Shown: in pieces, positions 8,134 to 16,464 of the stretch
Layout: every line of letters starts with the position of its first letter
Numbering within the stretch: position 1 is the stretch's first letter
Source of the DNA: Rhodanobacteraceae bacterium
GTDB taxonomy: Bacteria; Pseudomonadota; Gammaproteobacteria; Xanthomonadales; Xanthomonadaceae
Direction of reading: 5' to 3'
NCBI GenBank assembly: GCA_024233975.1
Contig: JACKOX010000012.1
Coordinates: forward strand, 1 to 64,000
Length of the DNA: 64,000 nucleotides
Notes under the pieces: generated by a model
The model's input: only the letters and a program-made list of their open reading frames with translations
The model's database searches: none
Told to the model about the DNA's origin: nothing
Position numbers and translations under genes: made by a program

Positions 8134-8991
8134 ATGTTCGGATACTGCAGCGTGAAGTTCCTCCGTTTATGCCTGCATAGAGCTGGCCTCCTTACATCGA
8201 GGCTTGCTTGGGCCTGCATGTTTGGACTGGCTGGCGATGCAGCAAATGCTACCGACGAGTTCCACACGCCGCCGAAGCCACCACATGAATACACGTGGCT
8301 TCTACGCCTGACGGATTGGTCGGACGTGGTCGCCATCCGCGATGCAGCGAAGCGTTCCGGGCTTGTGCCGGTGATGATTCGACAGTCGGATTTGGCCCGT
8401 GTTCGGAATGGGGATGGCACTGAAGCTTTGCTTCCAATTGCACGTTCAGGTGGCCGTGAGGTGATCGAAGTTGTAAGGCGTCCATCCTTGGCGTTGATCC
8501 TGGCACCGGATCATCGAGGGTTCTTCCGATCAACGCCATTGTCGGATCATGGCGACGATTTTGTTTCGATCATCCGCTGGTCAGGTACCGGTCAATCATT
8601 CAGCTACGAGATCATCGGCTCGGCACTTGATTGGGACTCGCTGTCTGCGGAGCGCGCCGAACGGTACAGGCAGGGCTTGCGAGAGGCGCGGAAATACCGT
8701 GCAGCAGGAATCACTCACTCCAGCGAACCGAGGCAGCTTCGTGATCCGGACGGCAACAGGAATTTTGTGCGTGTCGAGCTCGAGGAAGGCACTCTGCTGC
8801 TCACGTTGAGCGTGACGAAAGGTCTGCTGCGTCCCATCACTATCGATAGGCTGGGAGTGGTTCGGCTGTGTGCGGAAGGTTGGCAGGGCGATGCAGGGCG
8901 ACTACTGGATTCGGAAGGCTGTACCGAACTGAAGCTGCAGAACCTCGATCCGTCCGTGCAGGAGCAGCTCCAGGCTCTGACGCGACAGTAG
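8134..8991 (+). CDS. Orphan exported protein
   Basis: 285 residues as drawn. The N-terminus (KFLRLCLHRAGLLTSRLAWA and on) can act as a signal peptide ending near DAANATDE. Possible starts are TTG 8095, ATG 8134 and GTG 8152; the last would give a compact signal peptide, but none has a convincing ribosome binding site. The body contains LLRLTDWSDVVAIRDAAKRS, VEVVRRPSLALILAPDHRG-like and LLTLSVTKGLLRPITIDRLG segments. I do not recognise a family. Codon use is AT-richer than that of the flanking enzymes, as in the preceding gene. Confidence 0.6.
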   Translation: MFGYCSVKFLRLCLHRAGLLTSRLAWACMFGLAGDAANATDEFHTPPKPPHEYTWLLRLTDWSDVVAIRDAAKRSGLVPVMIRQSDLARVRNGDGTEALLPIARSGGREVIEVVRRPSLALILAPDHRGFFRSTPLSDHGDDFVSIIRWSGTGQSFSYEIIGSALDWDSLSAERAERYRQGLREARKYRAAGITHSSEPRQLRDPDGNRNFVRVELEEGTLLLTLSVTKGLLRPITIDRLGVVRLCAEGWQGDAGRLLDSEGCTELKLQNLDPSVQEQLQALTRQ

Positions 8992-8995
8992 CGCG

Positions 8996-9076
8996 GTAGG
9001 TTGAGGTGAAGGATGAACCCCAACACGAACGATGATCTGGCGATGATGTTGGGGTTCGTGCCTCACCCCAACCTAC
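8996..9076. repeat. REP-like long inverted repeat
   Basis: Two 30-base arms, 8996-9025 (GTAGGTTGAGGTGAAGGATG..) and 9047-9076 (..CCTCACCCCAACCTAC), match in 26 of 30 positions as an inverted pair with a 21-base loop. The core, TGTTGGGGTTCG with CACCCCAACCTAC, is of the kind seen as dispersed intergenic repeats in Proteobacteria. As RNA it would form a strong stem; it could be a RAYT-mobilised REP/BIME or a small non-autonomous element. No second copy is visible in this window. Confidence 0.7.
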
Positions 9077-9083
9077 TTTTGAC

Positions 9084-9548
9084 ATGACTTGGCATTTCAA
9101 GGTGAAGCTCACCCGCCGCCCCGCCACCGAAGCCGACATCCCGTTCCTGCTCGGCCTGCGCCGGGAAACGATGGACGACCACCTGCTTGCGTCCGGTGCG
9201 GATACCTCCGAGGCATCGCATCGCGAGCGGCTGCTGTACCGCTTCGACTGCGCGGAGGTGCTGCTGATGAACGACAAGCCGGTCGGTCTGCTCAAGGTCG
9301 ATCACGGCGACAGCGAGTGGAAGGTCATCCAGATTCAGTTGTCGCCGGCAGTCCAGGGGCAGGGCGTTGGTCGGCAGGTGCTGGAAGGTGTGATTGCCGA
9401 CGCCCGGAAGGCCGGCGTCGATGTCGTGCTCAGCGTGCTCAAGGCCAACCCGGCGCGAAGCCTCTACGAACGCCTCGGCTTCCTCGTCGAAGGCGAGGAC
9501 TCCCACGAATACTTCATGCGGCTGGCCACTGGCGCGCCCGCAGGCTGA
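9084..9548 (+). CDS. GNAT family N-acetyltransferase
   Basis: 154 residues starting MTWHFKVKLTRRPATEADIP. The family pattern is clear: VKLTRRPATEADIPFLLGLR at the N-terminus, VIQIQLSPAVQGQGVGRQVL (the beta4 strand plus acetyl-CoA pyrophosphate-binding GQGVG loop, about 81-100), and VVLSVLKANPARSLYERLGF at the C-terminus. Substrate unknown. It starts 7 bp after the REP-like hairpin, which therefore lies in its leader or promoter. Confidence 0.88.
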   Translation: MTWHFKVKLTRRPATEADIPFLLGLRRETMDDHLLASGADTSEASHRERLLYRFDCAEVLLMNDKPVGLLKVDHGDSEWKVIQIQLSPAVQGQGVGRQVLEGVIADARKAGVDVVLSVLKANPARSLYERLGFLVEGEDSHEYFMRLATGAPAG

Positions 9549-9656
9549 TCAAAGCATGACCGGCGTTGCGGTTCTGCACTTACCTAACCTGCGGGCGCGG
9601 ACAGGGGACGACTTCTGCCGGATAGTCCTCGCGCCCCTTCTTCGCGTGTACCCGAC

Positions 9657-10898
9657 ATGTCGCAACCGTCCTCCGATGATCTGATCGCCCTTGGCCAGCA
9701 GCGCTGGCTGCCGGTATACCGTCCGCGCGACGTGGTGCTGGATCACGGGCGTGGCGCGCGGCTTTGGGATCGCGAGGGGCGCGATTACGTCGACTTTGCT
9801 GCCGGCATCGCGGTGTGCTCGCTGGGTCATGCCGATCCGGATCTGGTTGCTGCACTGACCGAACAGGCCGGCAAGCTCTGGCATGCCAGCAACGTGTTCT
9901 ACACCGAACCGCCGCTGCGGCTGGCCGAGGAGCTTGTGGCAGCGTCGCGCTTTGCCGAGCGCGTGTTCCTGTGTAACTCCGGTGCGGAGGCCAACGAGGC
10001 GGCGATCAAGCTGGTACGACGCTGGGCGACGCAAAAGGGACGGCCGCCGGAGAAGCGCGTGATCCTTACGTTCCGTGGCAGCTTCCACGGCCGCACGCTG
10101 GCGACAGTCACCGCGACCGCCCAGCCGAAATACCAGGAAGGTTTCGAACCGTTGCCCGGCGGTTTCCGCTATTCGACTTTCAACGATCTGGATGCCGTGG
10201 CCGCTGAGTTCGGGAGCGGTGACATTGCTGCCGTGCTGGTAGAGCCGGTACAGGGCGAGGGCGGCGTGATGCCGGCGGCACCGGGCTTCCTTTCCGGCCT
10301 GCGCGCGCTCTGCGATCAGCACGATGTGCTGCTGGTGCTGGACGAAATCCAGTGCGGCATGGGACGCACCGGTACGTTGTTCGCGCACTGGCAGGATGAG
10401 GTGACGCCGGACATCGTGACTTTGGCGAAGGCGCTGGGCGCAGGTTTTCCGATTGGGGCCATGCTCGCCGGGCCGAAGGTGGCCGAGGTGCTGGGTTTCG
10501 GCTCGCACGGGACGACCTTCGGCGGCAATCCGCTGGCGGCTGCGGTCGCGCGCGTGGCGTTGCGGAAATTGGCGTCGCCGGCAATCGAAGCCAATGTCAA
10601 TCGACAGTCAGAGGTGATCCGCGACGGGTTGTCAGCATTGAATGCCGAACTCGATCTGTTCGTCGGGATTCGTGGTCGTGGCCTGATGCTCGGCGCCGTG
10701 CTGAAACCCGAACTGGCCGGTCGCGCGGGCGAAGTGCTGGATCACGCGGCGAGGGCGGGATTGCTGATACTGCAGGCCGGGCCGGACGTGCTGCGTTTCG
10801 TGCCGCCGCTGAACATCAGCGACGAGGAAGTCGCCGACGGCATGCAACGTCTTGGCACTGCATTGCGTGCGTTCACGGATTCGCCGAGTCTGTCCTGA
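9657..10898 (+). CDS. argD: Acetylornithine/succinyldiaminopimelate aminotransferase family protein
   Basis: 413 residues, class III PLP aminotransferase. Motifs: CNSGAEANEAAIKLVRRWA (106-124), FHGRT (143-147), PLP-ring Asp229 in LVLDEIQCGMGRTG, Schiff-base Lys258 in TLAKALGAGFPIGAML, and HGTTFGGNPLAAA. These match ArgD/AstC, which transaminates N-acetyl-L-glutamate semialdehyde or succinyl-DAP with glutamate. The gene stands alone, not in an arg cluster, so the biosynthetic (arginine, lysine) or catabolic (AstC) assignment stays open; ArgD is the likelier call because no ast genes are near. Confidence 0.9.
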   Translation: MSQPSSDDLIALGQQRWLPVYRPRDVVLDHGRGARLWDREGRDYVDFAAGIAVCSLGHADPDLVAALTEQAGKLWHASNVFYTEPPLRLAEELVAASRFAERVFLCNSGAEANEAAIKLVRRWATQKGRPPEKRVILTFRGSFHGRTLATVTATAQPKYQEGFEPLPGGFRYSTFNDLDAVAAEFGSGDIAAVLVEPVQGEGGVMPAAPGFLSGLRALCDQHDVLLVLDEIQCGMGRTGTLFAHWQDEVTPDIVTLAKALGAGFPIGAMLAGPKVAEVLGFGSHGTTFGGNPLAAAVARVALRKLASPAIEANVNRQSEVIRDGLSALNAELDLFVGIRGRGLMLGAVLKPELAGRAGEVLDHAARAGLLILQAGPDVLRFVPPLNISDEEVADGMQRLGTALRAFTDSPSLS

Positions 10899-10929
10899 TT
10901 CGAACGCTTCCGATTCAACCGGGCCCGAT

Positions 10930-11538
10930 TCAGTCACCGCGGTGCTGCGCTTCCAGCTGCAGTCGACGCTGTTCCGCGAAGGTCTGCAGTTCGGGGAAGA
11001 ACTCGCGGAAGTCGGCCAGCAGGGCGTGTTCATGCGTGCGCAGGTCGTCGATGCCTTCACGCATGCGTTCACCTCCGCGTGACAGTCGCTTCGACACGCC
11101 GCCGGCTGCCAGCGCCACGCCTTCGATGTGGGCGTAGTTGGCCAACCAGTCGTGTTCGATGATCCGTCCGGCAACGACGCGGAAACGCGGCGGCAGGATG
11201 TCATGGCGTTCGCTAACCGCGGTGTAGAAGGCGTCGATGAAGTCGCGTAGCGGTTGGTCGCTGTAGCGTTGCCAGTCCGCGCTGAGCGCGTAGTCGAAGA
11301 ACAGGTCGAGCAGCGGACCCGCGAATCGACGCGTGTACGAGCGGAAGCGGCGCTTGGCATCAAGTACCACCGGATGCTGATCGGTGAAGCTGTCGATATG
11401 ACGATGCAGTTCGATCTCGCGGGCGATGTCCCAGCGGAACGCGCGCCCTTCGGCGGGCGTGACGAAATCGCCAAGGATGCCACCCAGCATCGTGTCGCCA
11501 TTCTGGCGCGCGAGGAAGATGTGCGCGAGGTAGTTCAT
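10930..11538 (-). CDS. ACP phosphodiesterase family protein (AcpH/DUF479)
   Basis: 202 residues. MNYLAHIFLARQNGDTMLGG (1-20), ILGDFVTPAEG, then EIELHRHIDSFTDQHPVV and a DLFFDYALSADW block are the conserved metal-ligand regions of the DUF479/AcpH family (HD-like helical fold), whose E. coli member removes the 4'-phosphopantetheine arm from holo-acyl carrier protein. Length agrees with AcpH (about 193). It is last in a probable operon after the AidB-like dehydrogenase and the cupin gene. The product could be AcpH itself or a paralogue. Confidence 0.85.
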   Translation of the reverse strand: MNYLAHIFLARQNGDTMLGGILGDFVTPAEGRAFRWDIAREIELHRHIDSFTDQHPVVLDAKRRFRSYTRRFAGPLLDLFFDYALSADWQRYSDQPLRDFIDAFYTAVSERHDILPPRFRVVAGRIIEHDWLANYAHIEGVALAAGGVSKRLSRGGERMREGIDDLRTHEHALLADFREFFPELQTFAEQRRLQLEAQHRGD

Positions 11539-11559
11539 CGACGGATCAGCGTCGTTGCG

Positions 11560-11889
11560 TCATCGATGAAAGACGGCCAGCCAGACGGTGGGCTGCGACG
11601 GGTCGGTCCAGCTGACGCGATGGCGCCGATGCGCCGGGATGTGCAGGTAGTCGCCGGGTTTGAGCGCGATCTCGCTGCCATCGTCGAAGGCAATCCGCCC
11701 GCCGCCGCGCAGCACCATCACCCACTCGTGTTCGTCCTGGTCGTACCAGCCCTCCTCGGGTGAGGTGTGTCCCTGCGAGACGATGCGCTCGATGCGCACG
11801 CTTTCGGCGCGGAGCAGGTCATCGAAGACTTCGTCCTTTGCCTGCTCGGGCAGGTTGTCGAAAATGTTGGCGACACCGGATTCGTCCAT
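11560..11889 (-). CDS. Small cupin-domain protein
   Basis: 109 residues forming a single cupin barrel. Cupin motif 1 is around 41-61 (HTSPEEGWYDQDEHEWVMVL, with H54 and E55) and motif 2 around 79-92 (GDYLHIPAHRRHRV, with H87 and H90), giving a plausible metal site. The first 40 residues are helical. Starts 3 bp after the stop of the AidB-like gene and ends 21 bp before acpH, so it is the middle gene of a three-gene operon. Substrate unknown. Confidence 0.85.
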   Translation of the reverse strand: MDESGVANIFDNLPEQAKDEVFDDLLRAESVRIERIVSQGHTSPEEGWYDQDEHEWVMVLRGGGRIAFDDGSEIALKPGDYLHIPAHRRHRVSWTDPSQPTVWLAVFHR

Positions 11890-11892
11890 GGC

Positions 11893-13551
11893 TCAGGCCA
11901 ACAGCGCGTTGTCGACGAGCGACGCGGGCCAGTCGATATTGGCGCTGCCGAAAACCAGACCGCGTCCCGGGCCAAGTCGTGCATCGCAGAAGGCAGCACC
12001 GACACCGCCTCCCGCGTGACGGAGCAGCAGCGAGGCCTGCAGGCCCAGCGTCATCTGCTCGACGTGATGGCGGGCCGCCGCCTGATCGATGGTATCGCTC
12101 AGGGCGCGCTCCAGCTTGTCGTGGAGCTGGTCGAGCGCCGTGTGTTCGCCTTTTGCTGCGCCGATTTCGGCAAGCAGGGCATCGCGACAGTCCGGTTGCC
12201 TGGCCAGCGCACGCAGCACGTCGAGGCATTGCACGTTGCCGCTGCCTTCCCAGATCGAGTTGAGTGGCGATTGCCGGAACAGGCGCGGCAGCATCGATTC
12301 CTCCACGTAGCCGGCACCGCCCAGGCATTCCTGCGCTTCGTTGACCATGGCCGGCGTGCGCTTGCACACCCAGAACTTGCCGATGGCAGTGCCGACGCGG
12401 GCCAGTGCTGATTCCATGACATGTCCGGCCGGGTCGCGTTCGGCGGCGTCGACGGCGCGGGCAATACGCAGGAACAGCGCGGTGGCGGCTTCGGATTCCA
12501 GGGCCAGATCAGCCAGCACCGAGCGCATCAGCGGCTGTTCGATCAGGCGTTTGCCGAAGGTGCTGCGATGGCGTGCATGATGCATGGCCTGCACCAGCGC
12601 CATGCGCATCAGGCCGGCGGAGCCGAGCATGCAGTCCAGCCGCGTCAGCGCGACCATCTGCAGGATGGTCGCCACGCCACGACCTTCATCGCCAACCCGC
12701 TCGGCATACGCATTCTCGAACTCGACTTCCGACGAGGCGTTGCTGTGGTCGCCGAGCTTGTCCTTCAGCCGCTGGATGCGGATCGCGTTGCGGCTTCCGT
12801 CCGCACACCAGCGCGGCAGCAGGAAGCAGGTGAGTCCTTCGTCAGCCTGCGCCAGCACCAGGAAGGCATCGCACATCGGCGCGGAGAAGAACCATTTGTG
12901 GCCGACCAGTCGGTAGCTGCCGTCACCTTGGCGTATCGCCCGCGTGCGGTTGGCGCGAACGTCAGAACCGCCCTGTTTCTCGGTCATGCCCATGCCGATG
13001 GTGCAGCCGCGCTTGTGCGCGGCCGGCTGGAACGACGGGTCGTAGTGACGGCTGGTGATGCGCGGCAGCCAGGTTTCCGCAACGCGTGGCTCGGCCATCA
13101 ATGCGGGAACCGCGGCGGCGGTCATGGTCAACGGACAGCTGGTGCCGGCGTCGGCCTGGTTGTGCAGGAAGGCCAAGGCCGCACGAACCACCTGTGCGCC
13201 TTCACGATCGCGACGGTTCCAGGCGAAGGCGTGGATCTCGTGCTCCATCGCCGCCGACATCAGTCGGTGATAGGCCGGATGGAAGCGCACCTCGTCGATG
13301 CGATGGCCGAAGCGGTCGTGCGTGTGCAACTCGGGCTTGTTGCGATTTGCCAGCGTCGACTGCTCGGCCAGCTCGCCCCCAGCCAGCGCGCCGTAGCGAG
13401 CGAGATGTTCCGCGCCCCAATCGCCACCCTGTGCCACCAGGTGCCGCTGCAGCACCGGATCGCTGTCGAACAGGTTCAGCGGCAACAACTCGGGCGGCTG
13501 GTTGTCGACAGCGTGAGTAGCGAAGGGCTGCAGATCGGAATGCTCAGGCAC
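11893..13551 (-). CDS. AidB-type acyl-CoA dehydrogenase
   Basis: 552 residues if it starts at GTG 13551 (PEHSDLQPFATHAVDNQPPE). No ATG is available before the conserved THxVxNQPP region typical of AidB, and the upstream open frame overlaps upp, so the GTG is my choice; it lacks a clear ribosome binding site. Conserved parts: CTIGMGMTEKQGGSDVRAN (FAD/acyl region), GHKWFFSAPMCDAF, SEVEFENAYAERVGDEGRG, LTRLDCMLGSAGLMRMAL, and the C-terminal EAQECLGGAGYVEESMLPRL and NSIWEGSGNVQCLDVLRA. E. coli AidB is a DNA-binding flavoprotein of the adaptive response to alkylation; whether this one shares that or acts as an isovaleryl-CoA dehydrogenase is open. Confidence 0.9.
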   Translation of the reverse strand: MPEHSDLQPFATHAVDNQPPELLPLNLFDSDPVLQRHLVAQGGDWGAEHLARYGALAGGELAEQSTLANRNKPELHTHDRFGHRIDEVRFHPAYHRLMSAAMEHEIHAFAWNRRDREGAQVVRAALAFLHNQADAGTSCPLTMTAAAVPALMAEPRVAETWLPRITSRHYDPSFQPAAHKRGCTIGMGMTEKQGGSDVRANRTRAIRQGDGSYRLVGHKWFFSAPMCDAFLVLAQADEGLTCFLLPRWCADGSRNAIRIQRLKDKLGDHSNASSEVEFENAYAERVGDEGRGVATILQMVALTRLDCMLGSAGLMRMALVQAMHHARHRSTFGKRLIEQPLMRSVLADLALESEAATALFLRIARAVDAAERDPAGHVMESALARVGTAIGKFWVCKRTPAMVNEAQECLGGAGYVEESMLPRLFRQSPLNSIWEGSGNVQCLDVLRALARQPDCRDALLAEIGAAKGEHTALDQLHDKLERALSDTIDQAAARHHVEQMTLGLQASLLLRHAGGGVGAAFCDARLGPGRGLVFGSANIDWPASLVDNALLA

Positions 13552-13616
13552 GGGACGACTCGGTTCGACGGTGTCGCTGAGGATGCCGTAGCGTTCTGGT
13601 GACGACCAGCCCGACT

Positions 13617-14249
13617 CTACATCTGCGGCGTGCCGAAGATGCGGTCGCCGGCATCGCCGAGGCCGGGGAGGATGTAGCCATGTTCGTTGAGGCGCTCGTC
13701 TATGGCGGCGGCGAAGACATGGACGTCGGGATAGGTGTCGGCGAGGCGCTTGAGGCCTTCGGGCGCGGCGACCAGGCAGATCATGCGGATGTCGTGGCAG
13801 CCGGCGTTCTTCAACAGCTCGACGGTGGCGATCAGGGTGCCGCCGGTGGCGAGCATCGGATCGAGGATGAGCGCGCGGCGCTCTTCGACGCCGGGTGCGA
13901 GGTTCTGGTAGTAGCCTTCCGCCTTCAGCGTCTGCTCGTTGCGCTTGAAGCCGACAACGCTCACCGGCGCCGAGGGCAGGATGGTCTGCACGCCGGGCAG
14001 CAGGCCGAGGCCGGCGCGCAGGATCGGCACCAGGGTGACGCCTTCGCCGCGGACGTGCTGGCATTCGAGATCGCCGGCCCAGCCGTGCACCGTGATCGTC
14101 TCGGTGGGGATGTCGGCCATGGCCTCGTAGGCGAGGCAGGCGGCGATCTCGCCGGCAAACTGGCGGAAATGCACGCTATCGAGCTTGGCGTCGCGCAGGC
14201 GGGCCAGTTTGTGCTGGACGAGGGGGTGGCGGATTTCGGTGGCGTTCAT
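13617..14249 (-). CDS. upp: Uracil phosphoribosyltransferase
   Basis: 210 residues, exactly family length. Converts uracil and PRPP to UMP (pyrimidine salvage, cytoplasm). Start MNATEIRHPLVQHKLARLRD is the standard N-terminus; the PRPP-binding loop ALILDPMLATGGTLIA (about 125-140) and the uracil-binding C-terminus GYILPGLGDAGDRIFGT are intact. An alternative start at 14312 adds unrelated residues. No uracil permease or pyrimidine regulator follows; the AidB-like operon starts 65 bp downstream. Confidence 0.97.
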   Translation of the reverse strand: MNATEIRHPLVQHKLARLRDAKLDSVHFRQFAGEIAACLAYEAMADIPTETITVHGWAGDLECQHVRGEGVTLVPILRAGLGLLPGVQTILPSAPVSVVGFKRNEQTLKAEGYYQNLAPGVEERRALILDPMLATGGTLIATVELLKNAGCHDIRMICLVAAPEGLKRLADTYPDVHVFAAAIDERLNEHGYILPGLGDAGDRIFGTPQM

Positions 14250-14330
14250 GGCGGTTCCGTCGATTAGGGGCTGCTGGCATCTTAGCGCGCGGCGACGGCT
14301 GGCCGAGGCCATCGCATGACCTTCCGCAGG

Positions 14331-14358
14331 TTGCCACGGACCGTGCCCGGCCTATGAT
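14331..14358 (+). promoter_or_regulatory. Sigma-70-type promoter of the histidine kinase gene, probably leaderless
   Basis: TTGCCA (14331-14336), 16-bp spacer, TATGAT (14353-14358). The -10 box ends 6 bp before the ATG at 14365, so transcription should start at or next to the A of the start codon. No Shine-Dalgarno can fit, pointing to a leaderless mRNA. Confidence 0.6.
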
Positions 14359-14364
14359 GGCGGC

Positions 14365-15651
14365 ATGCTGTCACGCCTCAACCATACCCAGATGCTGCGC
14401 TACGCCGGCCTGTTCAGCTGGGCCTGCGTGGGCATTCCGCTGCTGCTCGGTTCCTTCCACGAGGGGCTGACTGCCGGTGACCTGATCGGTTGGCGAGTCA
14501 GCTACTTCGGTTTCGGCCTCTGCTACTGGTTCCTGACCCGTGGCATCGGCCGTCGCCAGGCGCGCCCCGCGGATTTCGTCCTGTTGCTGGTGGTGACGAT
14601 GTGCGCGGTGGCGGTCAGCCATTTCAGCGGCTCCGGCCTGGCTGGTGGCCTGCTGCTGGCCATTGCCGGCGTGCTGCCGTGGTTCCTGCCGCTGGGCATC
14701 GGCGTTGGCTGGCTGCTGCTGCAGAACGTGGTGCTGGTTCCGGTGTTCGCCTCGCGTCCCGAGTTCAACTGGGGGCAGGCGGCGCTGCAGGCGGTGATTT
14801 TCATCGGCTACTCGAGCTTCGCCTTCATCGCCGGTCTGGTTGCGCGGCGGCAGGCGGAGGCCCGGGAGGAGCAGCGGCGCCTCAATTCCGAGCTCCGTGC
14901 GACCCGCGCGCTGCTGGCGGAAAGCTCGCGCATCAACGAGCGCATGCGCATCTCGCGCGAGCTGCACGACCTGCTGGGTCATCACTTGACCGCGCTCAGT
15001 CTGAATCTGGAAGTCGCCAGCCATATGTCGCAGGGCCGCGTGCAGGAGCATGTCCGGCAGGCGCAGTCGCTGGCCAAGTTGCTGTTGACCGACGTCCGCG
15101 AGGCGGTCAGCCAGCTGCGCGAAGACGATGCCATCGATCTCACCGAGGCCTTGCGCAGCGTGGTTGATGGCGTGCCGGGGCTGAATGTCCAGCTCGACAT
15201 CCCCGAGCAGTTCCACGTCGACCAGCCGGAACGAGCGCACCTGCTGCTGCGGCTGGCGCAGGAAGCCATCACCAACGCCGTGCGTCACGCCCAGGCGCGC
15301 TCGCTGTGGCTCAGCGTCACCGAGGACGGCGACGATCTGCTGCTGGTGGCGCGCGATGATGGCCGTGGTGCCGACCAGTTCCGGCCCGGCAACGGCCTCA
15401 ACGGCATGCGCGAGCGGCTGGAGCAGATCGGCGGTCAGTTCGACATCGAAACCGCGCGCGGGCAGGGCTTCTGCGTACGCATGCGGATACCGGGCCGCGG
15501 CCTCGACCTGAGTCCGCCCCGGGAAATCGGCGCCGGCATGGCCGGAAACAAGGCGGATACGAAGCCCGCGGACGCATTGCTGGCCCCGAATGAATCCACA
15601 ACCAGCACCCCGGGCGGGGCGGTCGAAACCAACAAGGAGACAACAGCATGA
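14365..15651 (+). CDS. Membrane sensor histidine kinase, NarL/DesK class
   Basis: 428 residues. Five to six membrane segments within 15-160 with almost no periplasmic loops, suggesting sensing within or at the membrane as in DesK. A coiled-coil (165-195) leads to the HisKA_3 dimerisation/phosphoacceptor motif RISRELHDLLGHHLTALS with His201, then an HATPase_c domain: LRLAQEAITNAVRHAQA (N box), ARDDGRGAD (G1) and NGLNGMRERLEQIGG (G2). A tail after 375 is low-complexity. It overlaps the response regulator by ATGA, so the two are translationally coupled. Signal unknown; membrane fluidity or cell-envelope state is a guess based on DesK. Confidence 0.92.
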   Translation: MLSRLNHTQMLRYAGLFSWACVGIPLLLGSFHEGLTAGDLIGWRVSYFGFGLCYWFLTRGIGRRQARPADFVLLLVVTMCAVAVSHFSGSGLAGGLLLAIAGVLPWFLPLGIGVGWLLLQNVVLVPVFASRPEFNWGQAALQAVIFIGYSSFAFIAGLVARRQAEAREEQRRLNSELRATRALLAESSRINERMRISRELHDLLGHHLTALSLNLEVASHMSQGRVQEHVRQAQSLAKLLLTDVREAVSQLREDDAIDLTEALRSVVDGVPGLNVQLDIPEQFHVDQPERAHLLLRLAQEAITNAVRHAQARSLWLSVTEDGDDLLLVARDDGRGADQFRPGNGLNGMRERLEQIGGQFDIETARGQGFCVRMRIPGRGLDLSPPREIGAGMAGNKADTKPADALLAPNESTTSTPGGAVETNKETTA

Positions 15652-16289
15652 TTCAGGTTTGCCTGGTGGACGACCAGACACTGGTGCGGCAGGGCATCCG
15701 TTCGCTGCTGGAGCTGTCCGACAGCATCCGCATCGTGGCCGAGGCCAGCGACGGCAAGCAGGCCGTGGAGCTGATCCCGCAGGTCAAGCCGGACGTGGTG
15801 CTGATGGACATGCGCATGCCGGTGATGTCAGGGCTGGAAGCCCTGCAGAACCTGTCCGCGCAGGACGCGCTCCCGCCGACCATCATCCTGACCACCTTCG
15901 ACGACGATCAGCTGGTGCTGGCCGGACTAAAGGCGGGCGCCAAGGGCTACCTGCTCAAGGATGTGTCGCTGGATCAGCTGGTTGGCGCCATCGAGACAGT
16001 GGCCAAGGGCGGCTCGCTGGTGCAGCCCGCGGTCACCCAGCGCCTGCTGTCGGGCCTGGAGCGCATGCAGAACGACTTCACCAGTCTGGATCGCCCGGAC
16101 CCACTGACGGAGCGCGAAACCGAGATCCTGCGCCTGATGGCCGGCGGCTATTCCAACAAGGAAATCGCCAATTCGCTGGGTGTGGCGGAGGGTACCGTGA
16201 AGAACCACGTGTCCAACATTCTCAGCAAACTGGGCGTGCGCGATCGTACCCGGGCGGTGCTGAAAGCCTTCGAGCTGAAGCTGGTCTGA
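15648..16289 (+). CDS. NarL/FixJ-family response regulator
   Basis: 213 residues. Receiver domain 1-120 with acidic pair D8/D9, phospho-acceptor Asp54 (VVLMDMRMPVMSG), a Thr in ILTTFDDD and Lys in KGYLLKDV. A LuxR-type helix-turn-helix occupies about 145-205 (LTERETEILRLMAGGYSNKE, IANSLGVAEGTVKNHVSNIL). Start codon overlaps the kinase stop (ATGA). Together they form a complete two-component system. No target operator is evident, but the next gene, an SRPBCC membrane protein, and the ABC cluster are candidate targets by position. Confidence 0.95.
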   Translation: MIQVCLVDDQTLVRQGIRSLLELSDSIRIVAEASDGKQAVELIPQVKPDVVLMDMRMPVMSGLEALQNLSAQDALPPTIILTTFDDDQLVLAGLKAGAKGYLLKDVSLDQLVGAIETVAKGGSLVQPAVTQRLLSGLERMQNDFTSLDRPDPLTERETEILRLMAGGYSNKEIANSLGVAEGTVKNHVSNILSKLGVRDRTRAVLKAFELKLV

Positions 16290-16464
16290 TTCCGGGCCGA
16301 CGGGTGACCGGGCGCACATTCCGTGCGTGCCGGCCCCTGATCGCTGGCCGCCGGACGGCGTTCCGGCTATCCTTCCGCCCTCGCAGTCGATCCGGCCCCG
16401 CCGGAGGCTGCCTTCCCATGGGCGCCAGTGAGGCGCTGCAAGAGTGGATTGCGGAGAATCCTGA

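Noticed and set aside
13552..14064. N-terminal extension of the AidB-like protein up to 14064
   Set aside because: It would run through upp in another frame and has an Arg/Pro-rich random look; the conserved AidB N-terminus begins after 13551.
14371..15681. 436-codon minus-strand frame
   Set aside because: Antisense to the histidine kinase, whose H-box, N and G boxes are intact; composition is Gln/Arg-rich shadow.
16290..16464. tRNA or small RNA gene in the gap after the response regulator
   Set aside because: No cloverleaf, no CCA-like end and no T-loop (GTTCGAATC-type) could be found here or in any other intergenic region.
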